Assembly: GCA_024280785.1 (NCBI GenBank)
Contig: JAJRPK010000354.1
Coordinates: forward strand, 1-13,813
Direction: 5' to 3'
Length of the DNA stretch: 13,813 nt
From: Gammaproteobacteria bacterium
GTDB taxonomy: Bacteria; Pseudomonadota; Gammaproteobacteria; Pseudomonadales; UBA7434
Position 1 is the stretch's first letter. Each line of letters begins with the position of its first letter. Below the pieces are notes generated by a model. That model had not been told where the DNA came from and made no database searches. It worked only from the letters and a program-made list of their open reading frames with translations. Made by a program: the position numbers and the translations under genes. Positions 1 through 7,231 of the stretch are shown here, piece by piece.

Positions 1-96
1 CCTAAAATCAGATGGTGCAACAGTTGCAGCTTGAGCCCCAACAGATGCCAGCATTACCGAACCGGCAAGCAGGCTTAAATTTTTATTAATTGTCAT
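1..96 (-). CDS. N-terminus of an exported protein (partial)
   Basis: Only the first 32 codons are inside the window; the gene runs off the left edge. The translation begins MTINKNLSLLAGSVMLASVG and continues AQAATVAPSDFR. This is a typical Sec signal peptide: a short lysine-containing n-region, a hydrophobic core rich in Leu/Ala/Val, and an AQA|A signal peptidase I site near residue 23. The product is therefore secreted, periplasmic or in the outer membrane. The family cannot be recognised from so little mature sequence. The ATG is supported by a GGAG Shine-Dalgarno 7 nt upstream (104-107), which lies in a hairpin described separately. The gene is divergent from the Fic gene. Confidence 0.7.
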   Translation of the reverse strand, partial: MTINKNLSLLAGSVMLASVGAQAATVAPSDFR

Positions 97-103
97 TGTG
101 ATA

Positions 104-122
104 CTCCTAAATCCATTAGGAG
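104..122 (-). promoter_or_regulatory. Hairpin sequestering the Shine-Dalgarno of the exported protein
   Basis: In the minus-strand transcript CTCCTAA (122-116) and TTAGGAG (110-104) are perfect 7-bp complements around a 5-nt TGGAT loop. The 3' arm contains the GGAG Shine-Dalgarno placed 7 nt before the ATG, so folding would hide the ribosome binding site. The loop and its edge (ATGGAT, 116-111) could also pair with ATCCAT at 137-132, which would offer a competing structure. A role in translational control is inference; the complementarity is seen directly. Confidence 0.5.
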
Positions 123-188
123 CCAAGGGGGATGGATAGTTAACCAGAATCATCAGCCTATGTCTATCATTGGTCATTCATCCATACT

Positions 189-217
189 TTTATGAGCAAT
201 TGGCTACTTTGGGCCAA
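189..217 (-). promoter_or_regulatory. Possible promoter of the exported protein
   Basis: On the minus strand TTGGCC (217-212) and CATAAA (194-189) are separated by 17 nt, upstream of the hairpin leader. Both boxes are only moderate matches to sigma70, so this is a weak call. Confidence 0.2.
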
Positions 218-229
218 CACCGCAGCCTT

Positions 230-295
230 AATGTACAAAGTTTACTCGCCATTTATACGCACTTTATTGGAAATTTACACGAAGTTTGTTAGAAT
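230..295. repeat. 11-bp phased direct-repeat array upstream of fic
   Basis: Five consecutive 11-nt units start at 241, 252, 263, 274 and 285. Each begins TTTA or TTTG: TTTACTCGCCA, TTTATACGCAC, TTTATTGGAAA, TTTACACGAAG, TTTGTTAGAAT. A more degenerate unit ending ACAAAG lies at 230-240. The period of one helical turn puts every TTTA on the same face of the DNA, as expected for cooperative binding of a small DNA-binding protein. The best promoter for fic lies inside the array. The Fic protein has a C-terminal winged helix, so autoregulation is a natural inference. Confidence 0.7.
267..295 (+). promoter_or_regulatory. Probable sigma70 promoter of fic
   Basis: TTGGAA (267-272) and TAGAAT (290-295) are separated by 17 nt, with 4/6 and 5/6 matches to the consensus boxes. 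Both boxes lie within units of the 11-bp array, so a protein bound there would block RNA polymerase. The fic ATG follows 29 nt after the -10 box. Confidence 0.45.
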
Positions 296-324
296 AAATA
301 AAGAAGGGAATTGCAGGCTCTATC

Positions 325-1419
325 ATGTTCATACCAAACTTCAAGATAACAGCAGCTTTGGCCAAGCTACTCATGGATATTGAAGCCAGCCGTCAAGCAG
401 TCACAGATTTACCTATTACTGTCCGCGTTCTTACCTCTTTACGCGAATCTGCCCGACTGGTTTCTACCCATTACTCTACTCAAATTGAAGGCAACCGGCT
501 AACGCAAGAACAGGTTGAACATGTGTTGCATGGAGGCACTCTTCCAAACCGTGAACGGGATGAGCGAGAGGTGAAACATTACTACCTCGCTCTGGATCAT
601 CTCGACACACTCATCAACACGCCCTCACCGTCAATCACAGAAACAGACATTCAAGTGCTTCATGGTTTAGTCATGAATGGCAAAGCAGCAGCCACGCTTT
701 ACCGTGACGGCCAAAATGTTATCCGCGATGGTGGGAACAACGCCATTGTTTACATGCCACCAGAAGCCAAAGATGTACCCACACTGATGCAAGATCTTAT
801 AGCGTGGGTCAATGACGAGGTAGAGAAAGCGGAATTGCCTATACCCATCATTGCCGGGATAGCACATTATCAATATGCGACCATCCACCCTTATTGCGAT
901 GGCAATGGGCGTACAGCACGATTGCTCACTAACTGGGTACTCCATAAATGCGGGTATGGCTTAAAAGGCATATATTCATTAGAAGAATACTACGCCAAAA
1001 ACCTTCAAGGCTACTATGAAGCGCTTGCTATCGGCGACTCTCACAATTATTATTTTGGACGGGCAGATGGTGATATAACTAACTGGATCACTTACTTTTG
1101 TGACGGCATGGCTGATGCCTTCGCTAAAATCCGCCTACAAGCAGCAGAAGCGGCAGAAGCGGCAAAAAGTTCAAGTTCAATTGACCACAGCTCGTTACTG
1201 CGTGAGCTAGACCAACGACAAAAACAAATCTTATCGTTATTTTCTCAAAGCAAATACATCACAACCAAAGAAATAGCCATGGCACTTAAACTTCATCGCC
1301 GGACAGCGCTCAATATTTGCAATCTATGGTTGGAGGAAGGCTTTCTTATCAAACACGGACAAGCCGCTAAGTCACGAAAATACGAGCTGTCTGAAAAATG
1401 GAGGCATTTAATCTTATAG
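325..1419 (+). CDS. Fic family AMP-transferase with C-terminal winged helix
   Basis: A 364-residue Fic (filamentation induced by cAMP) protein. The family usually transfers AMP from ATP to Ser/Thr/Tyr of a target protein, and some members remove it. The active site HPYCDGNGRTAR is at about residues 188-199, with catalytic H188, metal-binding D192 and ATP-binding R196. The flap precedes it near VYMPPEA (142-148). An inhibitory motif of the form [S/T]xxxE[G/N] occurs at S51-TQI-E55-G56, which is N-terminal and therefore class II. E55 would block productive ATP binding until relieved. After an alanine-rich linker (about 268-282) a winged helix-turn-helix fills residues 295-360 (TTKEIAMALKLHRRTALNI). 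The Shine-Dalgarno is weak (GCAGG, 7 nt before ATG). The gene stands alone with no antitoxin gene, which fits self-inhibition in cis. Target unknown. Confidence 0.9.
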   Translation: MFIPNFKITAALAKLLMDIEASRQAVTDLPITVRVLTSLRESARLVSTHYSTQIEGNRLTQEQVEHVLHGGTLPNRERDEREVKHYYLALDHLDTLINTPSPSITETDIQVLHGLVMNGKAAATLYRDGQNVIRDGGNNAIVYMPPEAKDVPTLMQDLIAWVNDEVEKAELPIPIIAGIAHYQYATIHPYCDGNGRTARLLTNWVLHKCGYGLKGIYSLEEYYAKNLQGYYEALAIGDSHNYYFGRADGDITNWITYFCDGMADAFAKIRLQAAEAAEAAKSSSSIDHSSLLRELDQRQKQILSLFSQSKYITTKEIAMALKLHRRTALNICNLWLEEGFLIKHGQAAKSRKYELSEKWRHLIL

Positions 1420-1457
1420 AGCTTTTACTAATACCATCGAAGCCTCTACACTGGCAA

Positions 1458-2258
1458 TCACTCAAATCGCAGCAATTGCTCTGGGGTATCGGTAAAATCT
1501 ATAAATGAATCGTGAGAGTGTACAGCGTGTTCAATCTGTTCTTCACTGTAAGTATGACAAATACCGACCATGCTTGGATTTACAAACTCACGGGTGCCGC
1601 CTAATTTATTAATATCAAACATTCTTGCCTGAGAAACCAGATAACCTTTTTGTGCCAACCACGCATATTCTTTTTGTTGTTCATTGCCGCTCCAAACAGT
1701 TTCTAGCCACTTAGAAAAACCCTGACTAATTGTATTGCCGGCTAAAAACTCAGGCGCCACAATCCGCCACTGCTTAACCGTCCACTCCAACACCGATACC
1801 CCCTCTCGATATACCTGCAACACCTGCTCTGCGCCATCTTCGTCATTCATTTGGATATCGTAGGTGCACTGAGCAGCATCTCTCTGCAAATGCCGATAAG
1901 CGAGTACCGTCAAATCAAAAAGATGTGTGCACTGTGATCGTGGCTTCAATTTGTTGGCAAGTTCACCAGCAGCTTGCCCCAAGGTCATACCAATAATTTT
2001 TCGCAATGGCTCAATGGCACCCGGACAGGTGCTCATCGGATAGCGGATGGCTTCCCCCTGCACATCCGTCACCTTGTGGTCGTCGTGGTATAAAGTAGAC
2101 TTGAACGCGTGGCTGTTATCTTCTAATTCGCCAAGCACAAACCCTTCGCCCTTGGTCAAACGAATTCGTCGTCGGAAGATACCCTTGCCGTACTTGGGAT
2201 TCAGTGGAGCGGCTACCTCAATCTTGGTAGGAAGCGTTTTCTTTGATTTTTTTTCCAT
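1458..2258 (-). CDS. DUF2889 family protein
   Basis: A 266-residue protein that I assign to DUF2889 from its conserved blocks: HDDHKVTDVQGEA (58-70), STCPGA (76-81), CTHLFDL (110-116) and VGICHTYSEE (231-240). The segment before them (FRRRIRLTKGEGFVLGELED, 28-47) is the usual opening strand region. There is no signal peptide or membrane segment, and the N-terminus is lysine-rich, so it is probably cytoplasmic. The function of the family is not known to me. The conserved Cys and His residues could bind a metal, but that is only a guess. The ATG has no clear Shine-Dalgarno. It converges with fic across 38 nt and lies 111 nt downstream of the DUF1653 gene, possibly with its own promoter in that gap. 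Confidence 0.8.
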   Translation of the reverse strand: MEKKSKKTLPTKIEVAAPLNPKYGKGIFRRRIRLTKGEGFVLGELEDNSHAFKSTLYHDDHKVTDVQGEAIRYPMSTCPGAIEPLRKIIGMTLGQAAGELANKLKPRSQCTHLFDLTVLAYRHLQRDAAQCTYDIQMNDEDGAEQVLQVYREGVSVLEWTVKQWRIVAPEFLAGNTISQGFSKWLETVWSGNEQQKEYAWLAQKGYLVSQARMFDINKLGGTREFVNPSMVGICHTYSEEQIEHAVHSHDSFIDFTDTPEQLLRFE

Positions 2259-2321
2259 ACTGATAGCTTAAATCGTTGGATTTTCTTTTAACATTAAATT
2301 GAAAGAGTGAATTATTATTCC

Positions 2322-2351
2322 CTTATAATTTCCTTATCGCAAGCGCATCAA
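2322..2351 (-). promoter_or_regulatory. Possible promoter of the DUF2889 gene
   Basis: TTGATG (2351-2346) and TATAAG (2327-2322) are separated by 18 nt in the AT-rich gap. An overlapping alternative is TTGCGA followed 17 nt later by AATAAT. No terminator is visible after the DUF1653 gene, so read-through from recJ-DUF1653 is equally possible. Confidence 0.3.
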
Positions 2352-2369
2352 AATTCACATACACATACG

Positions 2370-2591
2370 TTAGCCCTCAGCTAATCGTTTAAAACGCTGG
2401 AGCTGTACACCATCGCGTTCAATTATCTCGGTAAACATAGTTAACGGTCTCACCCACAGCCCAAAGTCACCGTACAAGGCTTTGTAAACCACCATATACT
2501 CTAAGCTTTCGCTGTGCCTTGCCACATCGATCACTTGATAGCGCATGCCTTTAAAATGCTCGTATAAACCAGGTTCTAATTTAGCTTTCAT
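2370..2591 (-). CDS. DUF1653 domain protein
   Basis: A 73-residue protein covering the whole DUF1653 domain: PGLYEHFKGMRYQV (7-20), ARHSESLE (24-31), VVYKALYGDFGLWVRPLTMF (34-53) and a C-terminal RF. This is a small, widely distributed cytoplasmic domain of unknown biochemical function. It starts 15 nt after the recJ stop on the same strand, so it is very likely co-transcribed with recJ. Confidence 0.85.
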   Translation of the reverse strand: MKAKLEPGLYEHFKGMRYQVIDVARHSESLEYMVVYKALYGDFGLWVRPLTMFTEIIERDGVQLQRFKRLAEG

Positions 2592-2606
2592 CTAATTCAC
2601 TTTCTC

Positions 2607-4358
2607 TTATTCCACTTTCTCGATAAATTCAACCATGAGTTGCACACTTTCTCTGCCGCGAAAACGATTAATATCCAAGCGATAGGCAATTTTCACTCGC
2701 TTAACCGATTCGTCTGGCCAACAATCGCTATCGATATTAAAGGCGATGGCATCAAATATTTCCCTCTCGCGACCCGGCATTTGCAAGACCAATTTTAAAT
2801 GCCGCTCACCAACTATACGCTGCTTCACTACAACAAATTCATTGTCGAATACTGGTGCGGGAAACAATTGTCCCCAGGGCATCGCGTAAGACAAAAGAGA
2901 TGCGTTATCTAAGCTAATGTCCTCTAACGCAAGCTCACCATCACTAAAAATGACCGACTGCAATTCATCTTCGGACAACAGCCTACTGGCCTCAAAATCA
3001 AAGGCCTTGGAAAAATCCGGATAGGCTGTTTTTTTAATGCTAAGCCCTGCCGCCATAGCGTGACCACCAAATTTTTCGATTAAACCTGGATGCTTTGCTG
3101 CAACAGCATCCAACGCATCCCGAATATGAAAACCTTTAATCGAGCGCGCAGAACCTTTTAGTTCAGTACAGTTCTCGCTATCGTTCGCTAAGGCAAAACA
3201 AATCACCGGGCGGTGATAACTTTCTTTAATCCTTGATGCCAAAATACCGACAACGCCTTGGTGCCAGTCTTCATTAAATAAACACATGCCTACCGGCAAT
3301 TTAGACCCTTGCCCTAAGTCAATTTTCGTCAGAGCTTTTTCTGCTTGCACCTGCATCCCACTTTCAATTTGCCGTCGATCTTTGTTCAAACCATCAAGCT
3401 CTAACGCTATCTCGTGTGCCAACTTTTCATCATCCGTGAATAAACACGCTACACCGATAAACATATCATCCAATCGACCCGCTGCATTCAGTCGTGGACC
3501 CAAAGCAAAGCCCATATCGGCCGCTGTTATTTGCGCCGCGCTTCGACCCGACACTTCAATCAACGCTCGTATACCCGCGCAAGATTTACCCACACGAATT
3601 CGACGCAAACCTTGCTCGACTAAAATTCGATTGTTTTTATCAAGAGGGACAACATCCGCCACGGTTCCCAGCGCAACAAGATCCAAAAAATCTGCCATAT
3701 TGGGCTCGGGTCTTTGATCATTAAACCAACCGCGCTCCCGTAATGCCGACCGCAATGCCGACATAACGTAAAAGATCACTCCTACGCCAGCGAGTGCTTT
3801 ACTCGAAAAATTACATCCCTGTTGATTGGGGTTAACAATGACATTGGCGTTAGGCAAAACTTTACCGGGAAGGTGATGATCTGTGACTAACACATCGATA
3901 CCAGCATCTCGCGCCGCAGCAACGCCTTCAACACTAGATATACCGTTATCAACCGTAACAATAAGTGCAGGGTTTTGTAGCCGAGCTATTGTTACGATCT
4001 CTGGCGTAAGGCCGTAACCAAATTCAAATCGGTTAGGTACAAGAAATTGAACATCATCATGGCCCATGGCAGACAAGGCTCGCATTGCCAGAGCACAACT
4101 CGTCGCGCCATCCGCATCAAAGTCCCCTACTACAACTATACGAGCTGACTTTTCCACTGCCGCAACCAATAACTCAGTAGCACCAGACAATCCTTTAAGT
4201 TCTGTAGGAGGTAAAAGTGCTGACATAGACAGGTCTACATCGGCATCTTGACTGAGCCCACGCAATAAATAAATTCGTTGTAATAACGGGTGAATACAAG
4301 AATTGAATTGCGCGTTACTCGCAGTCGATAAAGACCGCCTCTGGATACTTGCTTGCAT
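2607..4358 (-). CDS. recJ: Single-stranded-DNA-specific exonuclease RecJ
   Basis: RecJ is a 5'-3' exonuclease on single-stranded DNA that acts in recombination, mismatch repair and fork repair. At 583 residues it has the usual length. DHH phosphoesterase motifs are complete: DFDADG (79-84), VDNG (136-139), TDHH (159-162) and GTVADVVPL (231-239), followed by GPRLNAAGR (287-295). The DHHA1 part shows WHQGVVGI (365-372), KGSARS (401-406) and FGGHAMAAG (430-438). The C-terminal oligonucleotide-binding domain is present to the end. The ATG lies 8 nt after the thrC stop with no clear Shine-Dalgarno, which suggests translational coupling to thrC. The order hom-thrC-recJ resembles that of pseudomonads. 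Confidence 0.97.
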   Translation of the reverse strand: MQASIQRRSLSTASNAQFNSCIHPLLQRIYLLRGLSQDADVDLSMSALLPPTELKGLSGATELLVAAVEKSARIVVVGDFDADGATSCALAMRALSAMGHDDVQFLVPNRFEFGYGLTPEIVTIARLQNPALIVTVDNGISSVEGVAAARDAGIDVLVTDHHLPGKVLPNANVIVNPNQQGCNFSSKALAGVGVIFYVMSALRSALRERGWFNDQRPEPNMADFLDLVALGTVADVVPLDKNNRILVEQGLRRIRVGKSCAGIRALIEVSGRSAAQITAADMGFALGPRLNAAGRLDDMFIGVACLFTDDEKLAHEIALELDGLNKDRRQIESGMQVQAEKALTKIDLGQGSKLPVGMCLFNEDWHQGVVGILASRIKESYHRPVICFALANDSENCTELKGSARSIKGFHIRDALDAVAAKHPGLIEKFGGHAMAAGLSIKKTAYPDFSKAFDFEASRLLSEDELQSVIFSDGELALEDISLDNASLLSYAMPWGQLFPAPVFDNEFVVVKQRIVGERHLKLVLQMPGREREIFDAIAFNIDSDCWPDESVKRVKIAYRLDINRFRGRESVQLMVEFIEKVE

Positions 4359-4366
4359 ATTAATCG

Positions 4367-5764
4367 CTATGCGGAAAGGTTGTTTGCCATAAACTGGTTG
4401 ACGACAGCTCTGTCGTTCGATAAAACTGTATATCGCTCTTCGCGTTCCAATAGATCTTCTAAATGATGTGGAATTTCAGGAATGATCCCAATGCCCGCTT
4501 TAGCGATGGCATCGGGAAATTTCGCTGGGTGCGCCGTTGCCAGTGCGACCATCGGTAAATCTTTGTGCGTGTTACAAATCCGTCCCGCCCCAACACCAAT
4601 CGCGGAATGCGGGTCCAACAAATACTCTGTCGTGCTAAATACATCAGCAATGAGGTCACAGGTTGCATCGTCATCAATAGATGCGCTAGTGAACAAAGCT
4701 CTTACAGCCAATGCCTGCTTTTTGTCAAATCGGATCGAGCTGGAGTTTAATACCTCCATTAAATCACGTACTTTTTCTCCATCACGATTGCATAAGTCGA
4801 ACATTAAGCGTTCGAAGTTACTCGAAATACTAATATCCATACTCGGTGATAGCGTATGATGTAACTCTGATTTTTCATATACGGCATCAGTTATCACACG
4901 ATGCAGTACATCATTTTTGTTAGTGCCAATAACTAACTGGTGTATAGGCAAACCCATCTTTTGAGCCAGATAGCCAGCAAATATATCGCCAAAGTTTCCT
5001 GTCGGCACAGAAAACGCGACACTTTTTTGTGGCGAGCCTAAAGCTAACGCCGAATAAAAATAGTACACAATTTGTGCCATAATACGCGCCCAGTTGATGG
5101 AGTTAACTGCCACCAACTGCAAACCATCGGGTAAAAATGACTGATCGAGAAAGCTCTCTTTAACAATGTTTTGACAGTCGTCAAAATTCCCTTCAATCGC
5201 AATATTGTGTACGTTATCTTCTAACACTGTAGTCATTTGGCGACGTTGAAATTCTGAAACACGCTTATGTGGGTGCAAGATAAAAACTTCCACATTGTCA
5301 CAATGCCGACAACCTTCGATCGCTGCGGAGCCCGTATCACCCGAGGTAGCCCCCAGGATAACGACTCGCCTATTTTGTTTTTTTAATACGTAATCGAGCA
5401 ATCGTCCCAACAGCTGCAAAGCAAAATCTTTAAACGCTAAAGTCGGCCCCTGAAACAATTCAAGCACCCATTCATTGTGCCCCAACTGAACTAGAGGGGC
5501 TACCGCAGAATGTGAAAAAACCGAATATGTCTCTTGCAACATTTCGCGCAAATCATTTTCTGGAATACAGTCGCCGACAAATGGAACTATCACCTCGTAG
5601 GCCAACTCGTGATAGGACAACCCTGCCCATGCCGCAATTTGCTCTGGCGAAAAAGACGGCAGTGTTTTTGGAATGTATAGCCCACCATCACTCGCCAAGC
5701 CGGCTAGCAATACTTCCTCGAAGTTAAGCTCAGGCGCCTGCCCTCTGGTACTAATATATTTCAC
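4367..5764 (-). CDS. thrC: Threonine synthase
   Basis: A PLP-dependent enzyme that converts O-phosphohomoserine to L-threonine, the last step of the pathway. It has 465 residues, matching the long proteobacterial form. The PLP lysine is K112 in FQGPTLAFKDFALQ, ATSGDTGSA (139-147) follows, and the phosphate/PLP loop is SVPTGNFGD (252-260). The start codon is GTG (5764-5762), preceded by GAGA about 7 nt upstream (TTAGAGACGTATT). It lies 55 nt downstream of hom and 8 nt upstream of recJ on the same strand, so hom-thrC-recJ is likely one transcript. Confidence 0.97.
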   Translation of the reverse strand: MKYISTRGQAPELNFEEVLLAGLASDGGLYIPKTLPSFSPEQIAAWAGLSYHELAYEVIVPFVGDCIPENDLREMLQETYSVFSHSAVAPLVQLGHNEWVLELFQGPTLAFKDFALQLLGRLLDYVLKKQNRRVVILGATSGDTGSAAIEGCRHCDNVEVFILHPHKRVSEFQRRQMTTVLEDNVHNIAIEGNFDDCQNIVKESFLDQSFLPDGLQLVAVNSINWARIMAQIVYYFYSALALGSPQKSVAFSVPTGNFGDIFAGYLAQKMGLPIHQLVIGTNKNDVLHRVITDAVYEKSELHHTLSPSMDISISSNFERLMFDLCNRDGEKVRDLMEVLNSSSIRFDKKQALAVRALFTSASIDDDATCDLIADVFSTTEYLLDPHSAIGVGAGRICNTHKDLPMVALATAHPAKFPDAIAKAGIGIIPEIPHHLEDLLEREERYTVLSNDRAVVNQFMANNLSA

Positions 5765-5819
5765 AATACGTCTCTAATTAGCCAATAAATGAAAGTAAAT
5801 GCAACGCGTTATCCGCCAA

Positions 5820-7142
5820 TCACGTTAAAGACTCAACCCGAATAAACGTTACACTATCGGTAATCGAGCTAAGCGATTCTATTCTACCAACCGCTGCTCG
5901 TAAATTGGATTCCACAGTAATATCAGTAATCAGCACGATCGGCACCATCTGCCCTGACTGAGATGAATCGGGTTCGTGCTGAGCCTCTTTTTGACTGACT
6001 GCTTCAATACTTATACCGGCATCACTTAAAATTTGCGTTATTTGAGAGAGAACCCCCGGCTTATCGACCGCTGTTAGCCGAAGGTAATAGGCTGACGAGA
6101 TCTGTTCTATCGGCAAAATGGGTAATGGTCGCACTGCATCGGGAGAAAATGCTAAATGAGGCACACGGCAATCTCTATCGACGTCAAGCATTCTCGCGGT
6201 ATCTATCACATCTGCTACGATTGCCGAAGCCGTTGGCTCAGACCCGGCTCCCGGCCCATAATATAATGTAGGGCCAACGGCATCGCCCTTGACTAAAACA
6301 GCGTTCATCACTCCATCTACATTCGCAATCAAGCGGCGCTGAGGTATTAGCGTGGGATGAACTCGCAGTTCTACTCCATGCTCAGCCCTCCGTGCGATCC
6401 CCAAATGCTTAATACTGTAACCAAGTTCGCCTGCAAATATAACGTCTTGCGGCGACAAGTCAGCTATACCTTGGGTAAAACAAGCTTCAAAATTTAATGG
6501 CATACCAAACGCCAAAGAGGCCAAAATGACCAGTTTATGCGCTGCGTCTATACCCTCGACATCAAAAGTTGGATCGGCTTCGGCATAACCTAATCGCTGC
6601 GCATCCGCCAAAACGTCTGCAAACTCACGGCCTTTGTCACGCATTTCGGTTAAAATAAAGTTGCCTGTGCCATTGATGATTCCTGCTAACCATTCGATCG
6701 AGTTGGCACTTAAACCTTCGCGGATCGCTTTAATAATGGGGATGCCGCCCGCAACGGCCGCTTCAAAGGTTACCGTCACGCCGCGTGATTCTGCCGCTGC
6801 AAATATCTCGTTTCCATGGACCGCGATTAACGCTTTATTTGCAGTGACCACGTGCTTACCATTAGCAATAGCCTGCATCACCAATTGCTTAGCTGGCTCA
6901 TAGCCTCCGATAAGTTCGACCACGATATCAACGTTAGGATCCTTGACAACTGCGAAAACATCGCGACTCACTTTAATATCTGATACGTCACAGTTAGGAT
7001 TATCTCTTCTAGCTCCCACATGGGTAATAGCTAAGCCACAATTAGCCCGCGATGTGATGGCTGCAATATTTCGCTGCATCACATTTACTACACCCGATCC
7101 CACAGTGCCTAAGCCGCAGATTCCAACATTGACTGTTTTCAA
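5820..7142 (-). CDS. hom: Homoserine dehydrogenase, monofunctional with ACT domain
   Basis: Reduces aspartate-4-semialdehyde to homoserine with NAD(P)H, the branch point to threonine and methionine. The 440 residues comprise an N-terminal Rossmann fold (ICGLGTVGSG, 8-17), ANKAL (101-105), the dimer/catalytic segment AAVAGGIP (128-135), NGTGNFIL (157-164) and YAEADPTFDVEGIDAAHKL (186-204). A C-terminal ACT domain (about 352-435, LRLTAVDKPGVLSQI) is the expected site of threonine feedback. It is not fused to aspartokinase. The start is TTG (7142-7140): an in-frame TAA at 7155-7157 leaves no upstream ATG, and GAAGG lies 4 nt before the TTG. It follows a strong terminator of dsbC, with only about 25 nt between the T-tract and the start codon. 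Confidence 0.96.
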   Translation of the reverse strand: MKTVNVGICGLGTVGSGVVNVMQRNIAAITSRANCGLAITHVGARRDNPNCDVSDIKVSRDVFAVVKDPNVDIVVELIGGYEPAKQLVMQAIANGKHVVTANKALIAVHGNEIFAAAESRGVTVTFEAAVAGGIPIIKAIREGLSANSIEWLAGIINGTGNFILTEMRDKGREFADVLADAQRLGYAEADPTFDVEGIDAAHKLVILASLAFGMPLNFEACFTQGIADLSPQDVIFAGELGYSIKHLGIARRAEHGVELRVHPTLIPQRRLIANVDGVMNAVLVKGDAVGPTLYYGPGAGSEPTASAIVADVIDTARMLDVDRDCRVPHLAFSPDAVRPLPILPIEQISSAYYLRLTAVDKPGVLSQITQILSDAGISIEAVSQKEAQHEPDSSQSGQMVPIVLITDITVESNLRAAVGRIESLSSITDSVTFIRVESLT

Positions 7143-7168
7143 AATACCTTCACTTTAAATGTAATAGT

Positions 7169-7205
7169 AAAAAACGCGAAAGCGCAGCTAATTAGCTGCG
7201 CTTTC
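7169..7205 (-). terminator. Rho-independent terminator after dsbC
   Basis: GAAAGCGCAGCTAA (7178-7191) and TTAGCTGCGCTTTC (7192-7205) form a perfect 28-bp palindrome. Read on the minus strand it is followed by GCG and six T (7174-7169), the layout of an intrinsic terminator. It starts 27 nt after the dsbC stop and ends only 26 nt before the hom start. Confidence 0.85.
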
Positions 7206-7231
7206 AGTTTAACCCAACTTAAGCGATAAAC

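Noticed and set aside
192..383. 63-codon open frame reading through the 11-bp array into fic
   Set aside because: It overlaps the fic promoter and start in another frame, has no Shine-Dalgarno, and its sequence follows from the DNA repeats rather than from a protein fold.
1418..1447. AGAGCTTT/GAAGCCTCT stem between fic and the DUF2889 gene as a terminator
   Set aside because: The stem has a bulge and a 13-nt loop, overlaps the fic stop, and has no T-tract on either strand.
3286..3717. 143-codon plus-strand open frame inside recJ
   Set aside because: It is antisense to the well-conserved recJ coding sequence and has no recognisable features; it is a shadow frame.
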